Positions 63,856 through 64,000 of a stretch of DNA of 64,000 nucleotides are shown piece by piece. Location of the stretch: NCBI GenBank assembly GCA_016793445.1, contig JAEUME010000003.1, positions 178,157 through 242,156 of the forward strand. Direction: 5' to 3'. Position 1 is the stretch's first letter. Each line of letters opens with the position of its first letter. Origin of the DNA: Hyphomicrobium sp. Its GTDB lineage: Bacteria > Pseudomonadota > Alphaproteobacteria > Rhizobiales > Hyphomicrobiaceae. A model generated the notes under the pieces. It was not told the DNA's origin and searched no databases. It saw only the letters and a list, made by a program, of their open reading frames with translations. A program made the position numbers and the translations under genes.

Positions 63856-63993
63856 ATAGAGCCACTTTTTCCTCTCCCGGAACGGGAGAGGATGTCGCGG
63901 AGCGACAGGTGAGGGACGTCGGCACGCGCCGCTGATTGCGGCAGTCCCCTCATCCGCCCCTTCGGGGCACCTTCTCCCCGCGGGAGAAGGAAG
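63853..63993. repeat. Dispersed palindromic repeat, family B copy 2
   Basis: It starts CATATAGAGCCAC and follows copy 1 step by step: CCTCTCCCG-GAA-CGGGAGAGG, GTCGCGGAGCGAC, GCCGCTGATTGCGGC, CCCCTTCGGGG and CTTCTCCCGCGGGAGAAG. Its first bases are the start codon of the TPR gene. Confidence 0.88.
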
Positions 63994-64000
63994 TGAGTCC

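Overview
This 64 kb window is a stretch of chromosome from a GC-rich alphaproteobacterium, most likely of the order Hyphomicrobiales (rhizobia and Hyphomicrobium relatives). The pointers are a DUF4170 / DUF374 / waaA / lpxK / DUF2093 lipid A neighbourhood, a stand-alone hisS-hisZ-hisG cluster, a rhizobial-type (ReAV-like) asparaginase, small DUF6111, DUF2093, DUF3297 and DUF4170 proteins, a TIGR03808-type Tat-exported beta-helix protein, and CTTGAC-N17-CTATAT-like promoter sequence. The genus cannot be fixed from the sequence alone. I see no tRNA, rRNA, CRISPR array, prophage or insertion sequence. Almost every gene is chromosomal housekeeping or membrane physiology.

Layout. 1-1.5 kb: the 3' end of groEL with its terminator, then an acidic Ala/Glu-rich protein. 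1.5-4.4 kb: a minus-strand operon plcP-like / btaA / btaB, read as a phospholipid-to-betaine-lipid remodelling cassette. 4.5-10.2 kb: small proteins, tRNA CCA-adding enzyme, Nudix hydrolase, an exported transglycosylase-like protein, an Lrp regulator and hemF. 10.4-15.2 kb: an ABC exporter, a TonB-dependent siderophore receptor with an Irr-box-like dyad upstream, and a probable small RNA gene. 15.2-19.3 kb: an exported protein, trmL and the petABC cytochrome bc1 operon. 19.3-24.7 kb: a DUF937 protein, then methylthioadenosine and adenine salvage (mtnP, apt, a small zinc-ribbon protein, mtnA and a fuculose-phosphate-aldolase-like gene), with no visible rest of the Met salvage pathway. 24.7-32.4 kb: a LuxR-sensor-like protein without an obvious LuxR HTH, rsmD, an rRNA pseudouridine synthase, tadA, a patatin-like phospholipase, purD, xseA and DUF2093.

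32.4-38.7 kb is a lipid A/LPS block: lpxK, a natural DUF374-WaaA fusion, a tyrosine-phosphatase-like protein, an MsbA-like exporter and DUF4170. 39-42.7 kb: ubiA, rsmE, gshA and a tiny secreted six-cysteine protein with mirror-symmetric Cys spacing. 42.8-48.3 kb: a LysR regulator divergent from glcDEF (glycolate oxidase). 48.5-50.7 kb: a JmjC/cupin-like protein paired with a FemAB/GNAT-like acyltransferase. 51-54.6 kb: hisS-hisZ-hisG. 54.9-63.9 kb: recQ, asparaginase, the Tat-exported beta-helix protein, pyroglutamyl peptidase, DUF3297, ychF and a TPR protein.

Intergenic spaces in the right half carry dispersed palindromic repeats. Three copies of a ~145 bp element (50.8, 54.7 and 58.7 kb) begin and end with the same inverted terminal words. 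A second ~135 bp family is at 27.8 and 63.9 kb with a diverged relative at 61.2 kb. A perfect 14 bp-arm palindrome at 58.9 kb contains a stop codon. Two orphan intrinsic terminators on the plus strand (15.2 and 57.45 kb) mark the best candidates for undescribed small RNAs. Nothing here amounts to a wholly unknown multi-gene system. The most promising leads are the two sRNA candidates, the six-cysteine mini-protein, the JmjC-GNAT pair, the DUF374-WaaA fusion and the truncated Met-salvage operon.
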